Source: Leisingera sp. S132 (GTDB lineage: Bacteria > Pseudomonadota > Alphaproteobacteria > Rhodobacterales > Rhodobacteraceae). From it: DNA of 64,000 nt. Positions 15,322-24,621 of this stretch are shown piece by piece; the stretch's first letter is position 1; each line of letters begins with the position of its first letter. A model generated the notes under the pieces. That model was not told the DNA's origin. It worked only from the letters and a program-made list of their open reading frames with translations, and did not search any database. The translations under genes and the position numbers were made by a program. The DNA lies in assembly GCF_025144465.1 (NCBI RefSeq), contig NZ_CP083553.1:1610001-1674000 (forward strand), given 5' to 3'.

Positions 15322-16471
15322 GGAAAGGTCCTTGGCTGTCAGGCGCGGCGCTACTTGGCTGCACGGCCTATTTGCGCTGCTGTTCTGTGTGGTTGCAATA
15401 GCAGCAGCTCCAGCCCGCGCGCATGAGGTCACGCCGGCGATTGCAGATTTCGCGGTGAAGGACGGGCAGATCACGCTGGAATTGCGTCTGAACGTGGAGG
15501 CCTTTGTTGCAGGAATTAACCTGGATGGCCTCTCTGATACCAACCAGACCGCGCAGGCCGCCGATTATGACGAGCTGCGCGCGCTGCCGCCGGACGCGTT
15601 GACCCCAATGGTGACGCTCTTTGCCGAGGAGTGGCTGGAAACCTTCTCCATCCAGGCGGCGGAGCCTGTTGATTTGGATGTTACAGGGATCACTATCCCG
15701 GAGGTCGGCGACGCCAGCCTGCCGCGGGCGTCCTTCCTGGAACTGGCCGGAGACATTCCACCGGGAACAGGCAGTCTCCGCATCACCTGGCCCAATGGGT
15801 CCGGCGGCGTGGTGCTTCGGCAGAACGGGGTAGATGAGCCCTATACGGGGTACCTGCAAGGCGGAGAGACCTCACCGCCGATCCCATTAGGGGGCGGCGC
15901 GGCCAAAACGCCGGTTGAGGCCTTTATGGAGTATATCCCTGTCGGCTTCACTCACATCCTGCCCAAGGGTCTGGATCATATCCTGTTTGTGCTTGGGCTG
16001 TTCTTCCTCAGCCCGCGGGTGAAGCCGCTTCTGCTTCAGGTGAGCCTGTTTACCGTGGCCCATACCATCACCCTGGCGCTGGGCGCGCTGGGAATGGTCA
16101 ACGTGAACCCCGCCATCGTCGAGCCGATGATTGCGCTGTCGATTGTGTTTGTTGCGGTCGAGAACATCTTTGCCCGCAAGCTGCACACATGGCGCAGTTT
16201 CGTGATCTTTGGATTCGGGCTGCTGCACGGGTTGGGCTTTGCCTCCGTGCTGGGGGAGTTCGGCTTGCCTGAAAACCAGTTCCTGCCCGCGCTTATCGGA
16301 TTCAACGTTGGGGTGGAGTTCGGCCAGCTGGCGGTGATTGCCGCCGCTTACCTCGGTGTGCGCCTGTGGTTCGGGCGGCACCCGAAATACCGTGGCCGGG
16401 TGGCGATCCCGGCCTCTGTCACCATTGCGATGATCGGCGGCTACTGGTTTGTGGAGCGGGTGTTCTTGTGA
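15320..16471 (+). CDS. HupE/UreJ-like membrane protein
   Basis: 383 residues: signal peptide ending near PARA/H, a periplasmic domain of about 170 residues, then six or seven membrane segments. The first membrane segment carries HILPKGLDHILF, matching the HxxPxGxDH signature of HupE/UreJ nickel and cobalt permeases, and a further histidine lies in LLHGLGFA. The start at 15320 has AGGCGG six bases upstream. The divergent gene's start overlaps it by two bases. No hydrogenase or urease genes are in the window, so the metal and its use are open. Confidence 0.8.
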   Translation: MERSLAVRRGATWLHGLFALLFCVVAIAAAPARAHEVTPAIADFAVKDGQITLELRLNVEAFVAGINLDGLSDTNQTAQAADYDELRALPPDALTPMVTLFAEEWLETFSIQAAEPVDLDVTGITIPEVGDASLPRASFLELAGDIPPGTGSLRITWPNGSGGVVLRQNGVDEPYTGYLQGGETSPPIPLGGGAAKTPVEAFMEYIPVGFTHILPKGLDHILFVLGLFFLSPRVKPLLLQVSLFTVAHTITLALGALGMVNVNPAIVEPMIALSIVFVAVENIFARKLHTWRSFVIFGFGLLHGLGFASVLGEFGLPENQFLPALIGFNVGVEFGQLAVIAAAYLGVRLWFGRHPKYRGRVAIPASVTIAMIGGYWFVERVFL

Positions 16472-16483
16472 GCGAGTAACGCG

Positions 16484-17116
16484 TCAGCCCATTGCCCGCA
16501 TCAGCACCTTCAGCGCCGCCAGCGGGTCTTCCGCGTGCCAGATCTCATCACCGATGCCAAAGAAGTCTGTATGGGGCGCGATGCCCCGCACCAGATCCTC
16601 AGTGAGGCCGCCCTCGGCCACAACCGGAACCTCGATCATCTGCGACCACCACTGGAACAGATCGGCCTCTGCTTGCGCGCCATCCCCCAGACCGGAAGTG
16701 CCCACCGGGCCGAAGCTCACGTAATCCGCGCCCGCTTCACCGGCCACCATGCCGTCGTGCTGCGAAGCACCGCAGAAACAGCCGACAATCGCATCCGGCC
16801 CCAGCGCCTTGCGCGCGGTGCGGATGGATTTGGACGCATCGGTCAGATGCACCCCGTCCAGCCCCAGCCGTTCCGCCAGAATCTGATGGTCGGAAATCAC
16901 CAGCGCCACGTCGCGCGCCATGGTCACTTCGCGCAGCGCATCGCCTGCGCGGCTGAGGGTGTCCTGATCGCGGCTCGCCATGTCCAGGCGCACACAGGCC
17001 ACGTCCACTTCATCCAGCACCCGCGCCAGCTGACCGGGAAATTTGCCCAGCTCGAAACTCGGCGGGGAGATCAGGTAGAGCTGCGGCTGCTCGGATGCGT
17101 CAGCAGGGCTTCCCAT
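16484..17116 (-). CDS. Thiamine phosphate synthase family protein (ThiE/TenI-like)
   Basis: 210 residues from ATG 17116, with GGAG eight bases upstream. The TIM-barrel signatures are DVACVRLDMAS, DGVHLTDAS, IVGCFCGASQHDGMVAGEAGADYVSFGPVGTSG and VVAEGGL. They match the ThiE family, in which the enzyme couples hydroxymethylpyrimidine diphosphate to thiazole phosphate. The sequence departs from classical ThiE in the thiazole end (GPVGTSGLGDG in place of GPxFxTxTK), so it may be the TenI-like or divergent roseobacter form rather than the main thiamine enzyme. It converges on the HupE-like gene. Confidence 0.75.
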   Translation of the reverse strand: MGSPADASEQPQLYLISPPSFELGKFPGQLARVLDEVDVACVRLDMASRDQDTLSRAGDALREVTMARDVALVISDHQILAERLGLDGVHLTDASKSIRTARKALGPDAIVGCFCGASQHDGMVAGEAGADYVSFGPVGTSGLGDGAQAEADLFQWWSQMIEVPVVAEGGLTEDLVRGIAPHTDFFGIGDEIWHAEDPLAALKVLMRAMG

Positions 17117-17282
17117 GGCGGTGCTCCATTGTTCAGGCGGTTTGACGGTGTTTAGCCGATTTCCGGCCGGACGCAAGGATTTGCGGCGGTGAAGACCCGG
17201 TAAATGCAGCCCGAACCCGCGCTGGACCTTGCCCCGCCGCCGCGCGGGCAGTACAGCAGTGCCGATTTTGCCGGAGAACACG

Positions 17283-18035
17283 ATGCCCACCGATACGCCC
17301 CAGCCCGCCTTTGTCCTTGTCCGCCCGCAGATGGGCGAGAATATCGGTGCCGCGGCGCGGGCGATGTGGAACTTCGGCCTCGACCGGATGCGCATCGTGG
17401 CGCCGCGCGACGGCTGGCCGAACCCCAAGGCGGTGGCGATGTCCTCGGGCGCGGGCCGCCTGTTGGACGAGGCGCAGCTCTGCGCCGACGTGCCGGAGGC
17501 GCTGGGCGACTGCACCTATGTGTTCGCCACCACCGCCCGCCAGCGCGGCCTGACCAAGCCGGTCTACAGCCCCGAGCGCGCGATGCAGATCGCGGCAGAG
17601 AAAATCGCCGCGGGTGAGAAAGTCGCGGTGATGTTCGGCCCGGAACGTGCCGGGCTGGAAAACGAGGATATCGCTAAGGCGAACGCCATCATTTCGGTGC
17701 CGGTGAACCCGCTCTATGCCTCGCTGAACCTCGGCCAGTGCGTGCTGCTGACCGGATACGAATGGATGCGCCAGTCCAGCGAAGTGCTGCATGAAACCAC
17801 CGATCTGGGCCGCAAGGGCGAATGGGCCACCGGCGTTGAGGTCGAGAAACTGGTGGAGCATTACGAGGACCGGCTGGATGAAGCCGGCTTCTTCTTCCCG
17901 CCGGAAAAGGCCGAGGGCATGAAGACCAACCTGCGCAACCTGTGGTCCCGGATGCGGATGACCCGTTCCGACGTGCAGATGCTGCACGGCATCATGCGCC
18001 AGATGGTCCGCTGGAAAGAACGCGGCGGCGAGTAA
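17283..18035 (+). CDS. trmJ: tRNA (cytidine/uridine-2'-O-)-methyltransferase TrmJ
   Basis: 250 residues from ATG 17283 with GGAG six bases upstream. The SPOUT-family motifs are FVLVRPQMGENIGAAARAMWNFG (motif 1), MFGPERAGLENEDIAKANAIISVPVNPLYASLNLGQCV (motifs 2 and 3, forming the trefoil knot) and a C-terminal helical tail. TrmJ 2'-O-methylates position 32 of several tRNAs. It is followed after 60 bases by ctaA on the same strand. Confidence 0.9.
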   Translation: MPTDTPQPAFVLVRPQMGENIGAAARAMWNFGLDRMRIVAPRDGWPNPKAVAMSSGAGRLLDEAQLCADVPEALGDCTYVFATTARQRGLTKPVYSPERAMQIAAEKIAAGEKVAVMFGPERAGLENEDIAKANAIISVPVNPLYASLNLGQCVLLTGYEWMRQSSEVLHETTDLGRKGEWATGVEVEKLVEHYEDRLDEAGFFFPPEKAEGMKTNLRNLWSRMRMTRSDVQMLHGIMRQMVRWKERGGE

Positions 18036-18095
18036 GCTGCTCTGGACCTTTGAATAACCCGCCCCTAGCTTGGCACCACAGACAAAGAGGCAAGC

Positions 18096-19241
18096 ATGAG
18101 CAAGCGCAGCATTTTCGAAGAGGTCGAGGGCGAGAAGACGGACGCCCCCGCGGTGCAGCCGGGACTGATCGACCGCGGCCGCGGCGGCGCCCGCAAGGCG
18201 ATCCGCGCCTGGCTGATGGTGCTGTTTGCGCTGGTGGTTGCAATGATCGTAGTGGGCGGGCTGACGCGCCTGACCGACAGCGGCCTGTCGATCACCGAAT
18301 GGCGCCCCGTGACTGGAGCTGTCCCGCCGATGTCGGAAGCCGAGTGGCAGGCAGAGTTCGACAAGTACAAGGAAATCGACCAGTGGCGCATCCAGAACCA
18401 GTGGATGGAACTGTCTGATTTCAAATCGATCTACTGGTGGGAATGGGGCCACCGCCAGCTGGGCCGTTTCATCGGCGTGGTCTGGGCGCTTGGGTTCTTC
18501 GGTTTCCTCGCCGCACGCAAGATCCCGGCGGGCTGGACCGGCCGGTTGCTGCTGCCTGGCATCCTTGGCGGTGTGCAGGGCGCCATCGGCTGGTGGATGG
18601 TGGCCTCTGGCGTCACGCAGGGCGAGGGGATGACAGCGGTGGCTTCCTACCGGCTGGCCGTGCATCTGGGGCTGGCGTTCGTGATCCTTGGCTTCATTGC
18701 CTGGTATGTGCTGATGCTGGGCCGCGAGGAGCGCGAGCTGATGCAGGCACGCCGCGCCAAGGAAGCCAAGCTGTTCAGCCTGTCTACGGGCCTGATGCAT
18801 TTTGCCTTTTTGCAGATCCTGCTGGGGGCGCTGGTGGCGGGCATTGACGCGGGCCGCTCCTATACCGACTGGCCGCTGATGGGCGGGCAGGTGATCCCGC
18901 CGAACCCGTTCATGATTGAACCTGTCTGGAAGAATTTCTTTGAAAACCCCGGGCTGGTGCAGTTCATTCACCGGGTGGCAGGCTATCTGCTGTTTGCCTT
19001 TGCTGTGGTCGCCTGGCTGCGCGGACGCAACTCGGCCCACGCGCGCACCCGTTTCGCGTTCAATGCCGTTTTTGCGGCGCTCTCCGTGCAAGTTTTGCTG
19101 GGGATCATCACCGTGGTTTATGCCGCGCCGCTGCACGCCGCGATTACCCACCAGCTGGTGGCTGTGGGCGTTTGGGTGCTGATCCTGCGCGCCCGCTTCC
19201 TGTCTGCCTATCCCATTGCAACCTCGATCAAGGATCATTGA
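18096..19241 (+). CDS. ctaA: Heme A synthase CtaA/COX15
   Basis: 381 residues, eight membrane segments. TM1 ends in VVGGLTRLTDSGLSITEWRPVTGA, the strongest family signature, and heme-ligating histidines lie in EWGHRQLGRFIG, LAVHLGLAF, FIHRVAGY and AITHQLVA. The protein oxidises the C8 methyl of heme O to the formyl group of heme A for cytochrome c oxidase in the inner membrane. It has the alphaproteobacterial and mitochondrial COX15 length. The M32 carboxypeptidase gene starts 3 bases after its stop, so they probably share a transcript without sharing function. Confidence 0.95.
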   Translation: MSKRSIFEEVEGEKTDAPAVQPGLIDRGRGGARKAIRAWLMVLFALVVAMIVVGGLTRLTDSGLSITEWRPVTGAVPPMSEAEWQAEFDKYKEIDQWRIQNQWMELSDFKSIYWWEWGHRQLGRFIGVVWALGFFGFLAARKIPAGWTGRLLLPGILGGVQGAIGWWMVASGVTQGEGMTAVASYRLAVHLGLAFVILGFIAWYVLMLGREERELMQARRAKEAKLFSLSTGLMHFAFLQILLGALVAGIDAGRSYTDWPLMGGQVIPPNPFMIEPVWKNFFENPGLVQFIHRVAGYLLFAFAVVAWLRGRNSAHARTRFAFNAVFAALSVQVLLGIITVVYAAPLHAAITHQLVAVGVWVLILRARFLSAYPIATSIKDH

Positions 19242-19244
19242 ATC

Positions 19245-20714
19245 ATGAGCGCATTTGACGAATTGATGGCCTTCCAGCGCGAAACCCAGGCGCTGGGGCA
19301 GATTGCGGGCCGTCTGGGCTGGGATCAGGAAACCATGATGCCGCGCGGGGCGGCGCCGCAGCGGGGCGAGGAGATGGCCGCGATGGAGGCCGTGCTGCAC
19401 GCCCGCCGCAGCGACCCGCGAGTGGCGGAGTGGCTGGAGCAGGCAGTGGCGCCCAATGAGGCGGGGGAAGCCCAGCTGCGGGAGATCCGCCGCAGCTATG
19501 AACGCACCGTCAAGGTGCCCGCCGATCTGGCCAAGAAGATCGCTCAGGTGACTTCCGTGGCGCAGGGCCAATGGGCTGCGGCGCGGGCGGATGAGGATGT
19601 GGCAGCCTTTGTGCCGGTGCTGGAAGAAGTCGTCGCGCTGAAACGCGAAGAAGGCCTGGCTCTGGCGGCGGGCGGTGATGTCTATGACGCCATGGTCGAG
19701 GATTATGAGCAGGGCATGAGCGGGGCTGAGATCGCCGGTATCTTTGATGCCATGCGCCCCGGGCTGGTGGAGCTGCGCGCGAAGGTGCTGGAGAAACCTG
19801 CGCCGAAAGGGCTGACCGGCACTTTTGACGAAGCCGCGCAGATGAAACTGACCCGAAAGCTCGCCAAGCAGTTCGGCTATGACATGTCCCACGGCCGGGT
19901 CGACAAGGCGGTGCATCCGTTCTGCTCCGGCGCGGGCCTGGATGTGCGGATCACCACGCGGACCAGCGAGAGTGATCCGTTCAACTGCTTCTATTCCACC
20001 ATTCATGAGGTCGGCCACGCGGCCTATGAGCAGAACATCAGCCGCGATTACCTGCTGACACCGCTGGGCAGCGGCGTGTCGATGGGGGTGCACGAAAGCC
20101 AGAGCCGGATCTATGAAAACCAGATCGGCCGCAGCCGTGCCTTTACCGGCTGGCTGTTTGGGGAGATGAAAGACGCCTTTGGCGACTTTGGTGTTGCGAA
20201 TGCGGATGCGTTTTATGCCGCCGTGAACACGGTGCATAAGGGCTATATCCGGACAGAAGCGGATGAGCTCCAATACAACCTCCATATCATGATGCGGTTC
20301 GGCCTGGAGCGCGCACTGATGAGCGGCGATCTGGCGGTGAAGGATCTGGAAGCGGCCTGGAACGACCGGTTCGAGGCAGATTTCGGTTATGCTGTGGACA
20401 AACCGTCCAACGGCTGTTTGCAGGATGTGCACTGGTCGGTGGGCCTGTTCGGGTATTTCCCGACATACACGCTGGGCAATGTCTATGCCGGCTGCCTGTA
20501 TCAGGCGCTGCGCCGGGATGTGCCGGGGCTGGATGCAGAGGTGGCTGAAGGCAACACCGATGGCGCAACCAATTGGCTGAAGGAGAATCTCCAGCAGCAT
20601 GGCGGGTTGCGCAGCCCGCGCGATACCATCAGGCACGCCTCAGGCATGGAACCGGGGCACGCGCCGCTGCTGGCTTATCTCGAAGAGAAGTTCAGCCTGC
20701 TTTACGACCTCTGA
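19245..20714 (+). CDS. Metallocarboxypeptidase of family M32 (thermostable carboxypeptidase 1 type)
   Basis: 489 residues. The zinc site is HEVGH (His254, Glu255, His258) in STIHEVGHAAYEQN, and MGVHESQSRIYENQIGRS is the second family signature. Other M32 landmarks are LGWDQETMMPRG at the N-terminus and GNVYAGCLYQAL. The enzyme removes C-terminal residues from peptides in the cytoplasm. It follows ctaA by 3 bases. Confidence 0.93.
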   Translation: MSAFDELMAFQRETQALGQIAGRLGWDQETMMPRGAAPQRGEEMAAMEAVLHARRSDPRVAEWLEQAVAPNEAGEAQLREIRRSYERTVKVPADLAKKIAQVTSVAQGQWAAARADEDVAAFVPVLEEVVALKREEGLALAAGGDVYDAMVEDYEQGMSGAEIAGIFDAMRPGLVELRAKVLEKPAPKGLTGTFDEAAQMKLTRKLAKQFGYDMSHGRVDKAVHPFCSGAGLDVRITTRTSESDPFNCFYSTIHEVGHAAYEQNISRDYLLTPLGSGVSMGVHESQSRIYENQIGRSRAFTGWLFGEMKDAFGDFGVANADAFYAAVNTVHKGYIRTEADELQYNLHIMMRFGLERALMSGDLAVKDLEAAWNDRFEADFGYAVDKPSNGCLQDVHWSVGLFGYFPTYTLGNVYAGCLYQALRRDVPGLDAEVAEGNTDGATNWLKENLQQHGGLRSPRDTIRHASGMEPGHAPLLAYLEEKFSLLYDL

Positions 20715-20747
20715 GTCGGCAGTGCATTACGGCTAAGGCCCTCTGGC

Positions 20748-20768
20748 GGCAGCGGAAATTCCGCTGCC
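20748..20768 (+). terminator. Palindrome after the M32 carboxypeptidase gene
   Basis: GGCAGCGGAA and TTCCGCTGCC flank a single A, giving a strong hairpin 34 bases past the stop. The downstream sequence CATATTTTAAC provides only a weak T stretch, so termination is probable but not certain. Confidence 0.5.
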
Positions 20769-20794
20769 CCGGAAAGGCCATATTTTAACGGTAT

Positions 20795-20826
20795 TCTCTT
20801 AAACTCATGGGGGTGTGAGTAAGAGA
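20795..20826 (+). repeat. Long hairpin before a tiny ORF
   Basis: TCTCTTA and CTCA, split by two A residues, pair with TGAG and TAAGAGA around an eight-base loop. The 3' arm carries the only purine-rich stretch upstream of the 20-codon ORF at 20835, so folding could hide its ribosome site. Confidence 0.4.
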
Positions 20827-20834
20827 GTAAACTG

Positions 20835-20897
20835 ATGCATACAGCCGTCGCCTACCTGATCTTTGCAAGTTATGTGCTGGGAGCCACCCTGGTCTGA
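20835..20897 (+). CDS. Possible 20-residue membrane microprotein
   Basis: An ATG-to-TGA frame encodes 20 residues, nearly all hydrophobic (AYLIFASYVLGATLV at the C-terminus), enough for one membrane span. The site AAGAGAG lies nine bases upstream and is inside a hairpin arm. It fills an otherwise empty gap before the DUF6614 gene. Such short hydrophobic proteins are often real but missed; conservation would decide. I do not recognise it. Confidence 0.3.
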   Translation: MHTAVAYLIFASYVLGATLV

Positions 20898-20909
20898 GGC
20901 ATATGCCCG

Positions 20910-21260
20910 TCAGATCAGCGCCATCCGCTCCGCCCGTTCCGGATCCGGGAACGGCCGGTAGAGGCCGATGTCGGCCGTGGCGATCAAAGCCCTGACGTGT
21001 GAGTAGAGTTTTTCAACCTCCTCGTCATGCTCGCCCAGCACCCGGAAGGCCTGATCCAGCTGGGTCATGTCCTTGAATTCAATTTCCAAGAGGAAGTCAC
21101 GGCAATTGTCGCTGGCCATGTCCAGCTTGCGCCGCAGCAGGCGCCAGCCCTGGACCACGCCGCGTTCCTGCAAATATCCCATCCATTGATCGACCGCGCT
21201 GGCGAAGCTCAGCGCCTTGGCCTCGTGCTGCAAGTCGATGGAGCAGTGGTACAAGTTCAT
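20910..21260 (-). CDS. DUF6614-type conserved protein
   Basis: 116 residues from ATG 21260, preceded by AAGGGGAT. The N-terminus MNLYHCSIDLQHEAKAL, the middle WRLLRRKLDMASDNCRDFLLEIEF and the end YRPFPDPERAERMALI are highly conserved in roseobacters, in a family I recall as DUF6614. The chain alternates strands and helices like a ferredoxin-like (dimeric alpha-beta barrel) fold. No function is known. A CtrA-like site with one mismatch lies 56 bases upstream. Confidence 0.75.
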   Translation of the reverse strand: MNLYHCSIDLQHEAKALSFASAVDQWMGYLQERGVVQGWRLLRRKLDMASDNCRDFLLEIEFKDMTQLDQAFRVLGEHDEEVEKLYSHVRALIATADIGLYRPFPDPERAERMALI

Positions 21261-21315
21261 TGGGGCATCCCCTTCATGAGAAATCAGAACTTGCCGTAAC
21301 AATAGCCAAGATCCG

Positions 21316-21331
21316 TTAGGGGGCCGTTAAC
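21316..21331. promoter_or_regulatory. CtrA-like site, one mismatch
   Basis: TTAG-N7-TTAAC at 21316-21331 differs from the CtrA consensus TTAA-N7-TTAAC at one base. It lies upstream of the DUF6614 gene. The match alone is weak evidence. Confidence 0.3.
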
Positions 21332-21336
21332 AAAGC

Positions 21337-21366
21337 GAACGCCGCCCCGGCAACGGGACGGCGTTC
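21337..21366 (-). terminator. Hairpin after gyrA
   Basis: GAACGCCG-C-CCCG and CGGG-A-CGGCGTTC form a 12-base-pair stem with one mismatch, 33 bases past the gyrA stop. It is followed on the reverse strand by GCTTTGTT, a modest T stretch. Confidence 0.5.
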
Positions 21367-21398
21367 AATGTTTCCAATGGGATGGGGCTTGGAGGTGC

Positions 21399-24137
21399 TT
21401 ATTCCTCGCCGCTGTCCTCATCCTCGCCGTTTTCGGCAATCCAGGCGACAGAGACCACTTCCTCTCCCTTGCCGGTGTTGAACACCCGCACACCGCCGGC
21501 AGAGCGCGAGCGGAACGAGATGCCGTCGACCGGCACCCGGATCGACTGGCCCTTGGAAGTCGCCAGCATGATCTGGTCGTCCATTTCCACGGGGAAGGAC
21601 GCCACGATCTCACCGCCGCGCATGGCCTTGTCCATCGCGGTGACACCCATGCCGCCGCGGCCGCGCACCGGGTAGTCATGCGAGGACGACAGCTTGCCCG
21701 ATCCGCCGGTGGTGATGGTCAGGATCAGGTTCTCGGCTGCCGACATCTCTGCATAGAGTTCGGTGGAGAAATTCGGATCCTCCGGTGCGTCCTCATCCGA
21801 AGCCTCGGCATCGTCGGTCAGTCCGGCCATCGCCCGGCGCATCTTGAGGTAGGCGGTGCGCTGCTCCGGTGTGTATTTGGAGTGGCGGATCACCGACATT
21901 GAGACGACATCGTCCTCGCCGGTCAGCCTGATGCCGCGGACACCGGTGGATTCGCGCGAGTTGAACACGCGCACGTCGGTGGAGCGGAAGCGGATGGCGC
22001 GGCCGGAGTTGGTGAACAGCATTACATCGTCATCTTCCGAGCAAATGCGCACGTTCACCAGTTTGACGGAGCCATCCTCTGGCAGTTTCATCGCGATCTT
22101 GCCGTTGCGGCGGACGTTGGTGAAGTCCGACAGGCGGTTTCGGCGCACGTCGCCGCCGGAGGTGGCAAAGACCACCTGCAGGTTTTCCCATTCTTCGTCC
22201 GGCACATCGACCGGCATGATGGCAGCGATGGAAACGCCTGTGGGGATCGGCAGGATATTGACGATCGCCTTGCCCTTACCGGTGCGCCCCGATTGCGGCA
22301 GGCGCCAGGTCTTCAGCTTGTAGACCATGCCGTCGGTGGTGAAGAACAGGAGCTGGGTGTGGGTGTTGGCCACAAACAGCGTGGTCACCACATCCTCTTC
22401 CTTGGTCTGCATTCCCGACAGACCCTTGCCGCCGCGCTTCTGGGCGCGGAAGTCGGCCAGCGGTGTGCGCTTGATGTAGCCGCCGGAGGTCACGGTCACC
22501 ACCATGTCCTCGCGCTCGATCAGGTCCTCGTCCTCCATGTCGCCGGACCAGTCGACGATCTCGGTGCGGCGCGGCACGGCGAAGTTGTTACGGACTTCGC
22601 GCAGTTCATCGCTGATGATGCCCATGATGCGCTCGCGCGAGGACAGGATTTCCAGGTATTCCTTTATCTTGCGGGCCAGCTCTTCCAGCTCGTCGGTGAC
22701 CTCCTTCACGCCGATCTGGGTCAGGCGCTGCAGGCGCAGCTCCAGGATGGCGCGGGCCTGGGTCTCCGACAGATTATAGGTCCCGTCGTCGTTAGCCGTG
22801 TGGGTCGGATCGTCAATCAGCGCGATGTATTCCAGGATCGGCTGGGCCGGCCAGCGGCGGGTCATCAGCTTTTCGCGCGCCTCTGCGGCGTCGGTGGACT
22901 GGCGGATGGTGGTGACGATTTCGTCGATATTGGTCACCGCAACCGCCAGGCCGCACAGGATGTGGCTGCGTTCCCGTGCCTTGCGCAGCAGATGCGCCGT
23001 GCGGCGGGCCACTACGTCTTCGCGGAAATCGATGAAGGAGGTCAGGAACCGGCGCAACGTCAGCTGTTCCGGCCGGCCGCCGTTCAGCGCCAGCATGTTG
23101 CAGCCGAAATAGGTCTGCATCGGGGTGAAGCGGAACAGCTGGTTCAGCACCACCTCGGGCGTGGCGTCGCGTTTCAGTTCAACCACCACGCGGACGCCGT
23201 TACGGTCGGATTCGTCCTGCACATGGGCCACGCCTTCGATCTTCTTCTCGCGGACCTGCTCGGCGATCTTCTCGATCATCGCGGCCTTGTTCACCTGATA
23301 GGGAATCTCGTCCACGACAATGGCATAGCGGTCCTTGCGGATCTCCTCGACGCGGGTTTTCGAGCGGATGATCACGCTGCCGCGGCCCTCGAGATAGGCC
23401 TTGCGGGCGCCGGAACGGCCCAGCATCACACCGCCGGTCGGGAAGTCGGGGCCGGGGATGTAGTCGATCAGCTGTTCACTGGTCAGGTCCGGGTCCTCGA
23501 TCAGCGCCAGCGTTGCGTCGACCACTTCGCCCAGATTGTGCGGCGGGATGTTGGTGGCCATGCCGACCGCGATGCCGCCGGCGCCGTTGACCAGCATGTT
23601 CGGGAAGCGGGCCGGGAGCACGGTCGGCTCGCGGTCCTTGCCGTCGTAGTTGTCCTGAAAATCGACTGTTTCCTTGTCGATGTCCGACAGCAGGAAAGCA
23701 GCGGGCTTGTCCATGCGGACCTCGGTGTAACGCATGGCCGCCGGGTTATCGCCGTCCATCGAGCCGAAGTTGCCCTGGCCGTCCAGCAGCGGCAGCGACA
23801 TCGAGAAGTCCTGCGCCATCCGAACCAGCGCGTCATAGATCGCGCTGTCGCCGTGCGGGTGGTATTTACCCATCACGTCGCCCACGGGGCGGGCCGACTT
23901 GCGGTAGGCCTTGTCGTGGGTGTTGCCGGATTCGTGCATCGCATAGAGAATGCGGCGGTGAACCGGTTTCAGACCGTCCCGCAGGTCCGGAATTGCACGG
24001 CTGACGATGACCGACATCGCATAGTCGAGATACGAATTGCGCATCTCGGCTTCGATGGAAACGGTCGGGCCGTCATAGGCCGGGCGTTCCGGCAGGTTTT
24101 CGTCCATGTTTTCAGGAGTTTCCGGCGTATCGCTCAC
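21399..24137 (-). CDS. gyrA: DNA gyrase subunit A
   Basis: 912 residues. The winged-helix DNA-cleavage domain holds the catalytic tyrosine Tyr137 in AAMRYTE. The quinolone-resistance region [19 protein letters not shown] carries Ser98 and Asp102, the positions of E. coli Ser83 and Asp87, both in the drug-sensitive state. The C-terminal beta-pinwheel includes the GyrA box region [10 protein letters not shown]. GyrA pairs with GyrB to introduce negative supercoils. It is transcribed alone and divergently from usg; the 194-base gap should hold both promoters. Confidence 0.98.
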   Translation of the reverse strand: MSDTPETPENMDENLPERPAYDGPTVSIEAEMRNSYLDYAMSVIVSRAIPDLRDGLKPVHRRILYAMHESGNTHDKAYRKSARPVGDVMGKYHPHGDSAIYDALVRMAQDFSMSLPLLDGQGNFGSMDGDNPAAMRYTEVRMDKPAAFLLSDIDKETVDFQDNYDGKDREPTVLPARFPNMLVNGAGGIAVGMATNIPPHNLGEVVDATLALIEDPDLTSEQLIDYIPGPDFPTGGVMLGRSGARKAYLEGRGSVIIRSKTRVEEIRKDRYAIVVDEIPYQVNKAAMIEKIAEQVREKKIEGVAHVQDESDRNGVRVVVELKRDATPEVVLNQLFRFTPMQTYFGCNMLALNGGRPEQLTLRRFLTSFIDFREDVVARRTAHLLRKARERSHILCGLAVAVTNIDEIVTTIRQSTDAAEAREKLMTRRWPAQPILEYIALIDDPTHTANDDGTYNLSETQARAILELRLQRLTQIGVKEVTDELEELARKIKEYLEILSSRERIMGIISDELREVRNNFAVPRRTEIVDWSGDMEDEDLIEREDMVVTVTSGGYIKRTPLADFRAQKRGGKGLSGMQTKEEDVVTTLFVANTHTQLLFFTTDGMVYKLKTWRLPQSGRTGKGKAIVNILPIPTGVSIAAIMPVDVPDEEWENLQVVFATSGGDVRRNRLSDFTNVRRNGKIAMKLPEDGSVKLVNVRICSEDDDVMLFTNSGRAIRFRSTDVRVFNSRESTGVRGIRLTGEDDVVSMSVIRHSKYTPEQRTAYLKMRRAMAGLTDDAEASDEDAPEDPNFSTELYAEMSAAENLILTITTGGSGKLSSSHDYPVRGRGGMGVTAMDKAMRGGEIVASFPVEMDDQIMLATSKGQSIRVPVDGISFRSRSAGGVRVFNTGKGEEVVSVAWIAENGEDEDSGEE

Positions 24138-24331
24138 GTTGGCTGCCCGCTCTTTCTTCTGGGTCTATATATTGTGTTCGCACCCTATCAGAGACCGTAT
24201 ATGGGGCGCAAGCACACAGCCCCCGAAAGCCGGAAACCAGTCGTTCACGCATCGGTAACGCACTGTTTTTGAGGAAATTAACCAATTGCAGCCTAGCATC
24301 AATCAGAGGCGGTAAGAATTGGAGGCTAGAG

Positions 24332-24601
24332 ATGGAGACCAGCGAAACCGAGCTGATGCTCAAGGGATACGGGCTGACCACGGCAGAATTCACCTATCAC
24401 ATGCCGGATCATATCCATGTTCTGAACACCTTTGTCTGGCAGCAGTATGACCTTGCGCCGGATCACCCGCGGCTGTTTGAGTTCATCGAATTCTGGCAGC
24501 GCGAGATCGAGGGGCCGCTGCATTCTGTGCGGTTCAATCACCGCAAGATGATCGGCCCCGGCGAATGGCGCAATGTGGTCGGAGAGTTCCAGATCCACTG
24601 A
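24332..24601 (+). CDS. usg: Usg family protein
   Basis: 89 residues from ATG 24332, with a perfect GGAGG six bases upstream. The sequence LMLKGYGLTTAEFTYHMPDHIHVLNTFVWQQYDLAPDHP is diagnostic for the Usg family, small alphaproteobacterial proteins first noted near tryptophan genes and once mislabelled as phosphoribosylanthranilate isomerase. No biochemical role is established. There are no trp genes here. It converges on the caspase-like gene. Confidence 0.9.
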   Translation: METSETELMLKGYGLTTAEFTYHMPDHIHVLNTFVWQQYDLAPDHPRLFEFIEFWQREIEGPLHSVRFNHRKMIGPGEWRNVVGEFQIH

Positions 24602-24621
24602 CCAGTTCCCATTGAGCGGGA

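Noticed and set aside
17133-20636. A 1167-codon open frame on the reverse strand across trmJ, ctaA and the M32 carboxypeptidase genes
   Set aside because: It is the antisense shadow of three clear genes in GC-rich DNA. Its translation is rich in His, Arg, Gln and Pro and shows no domain.
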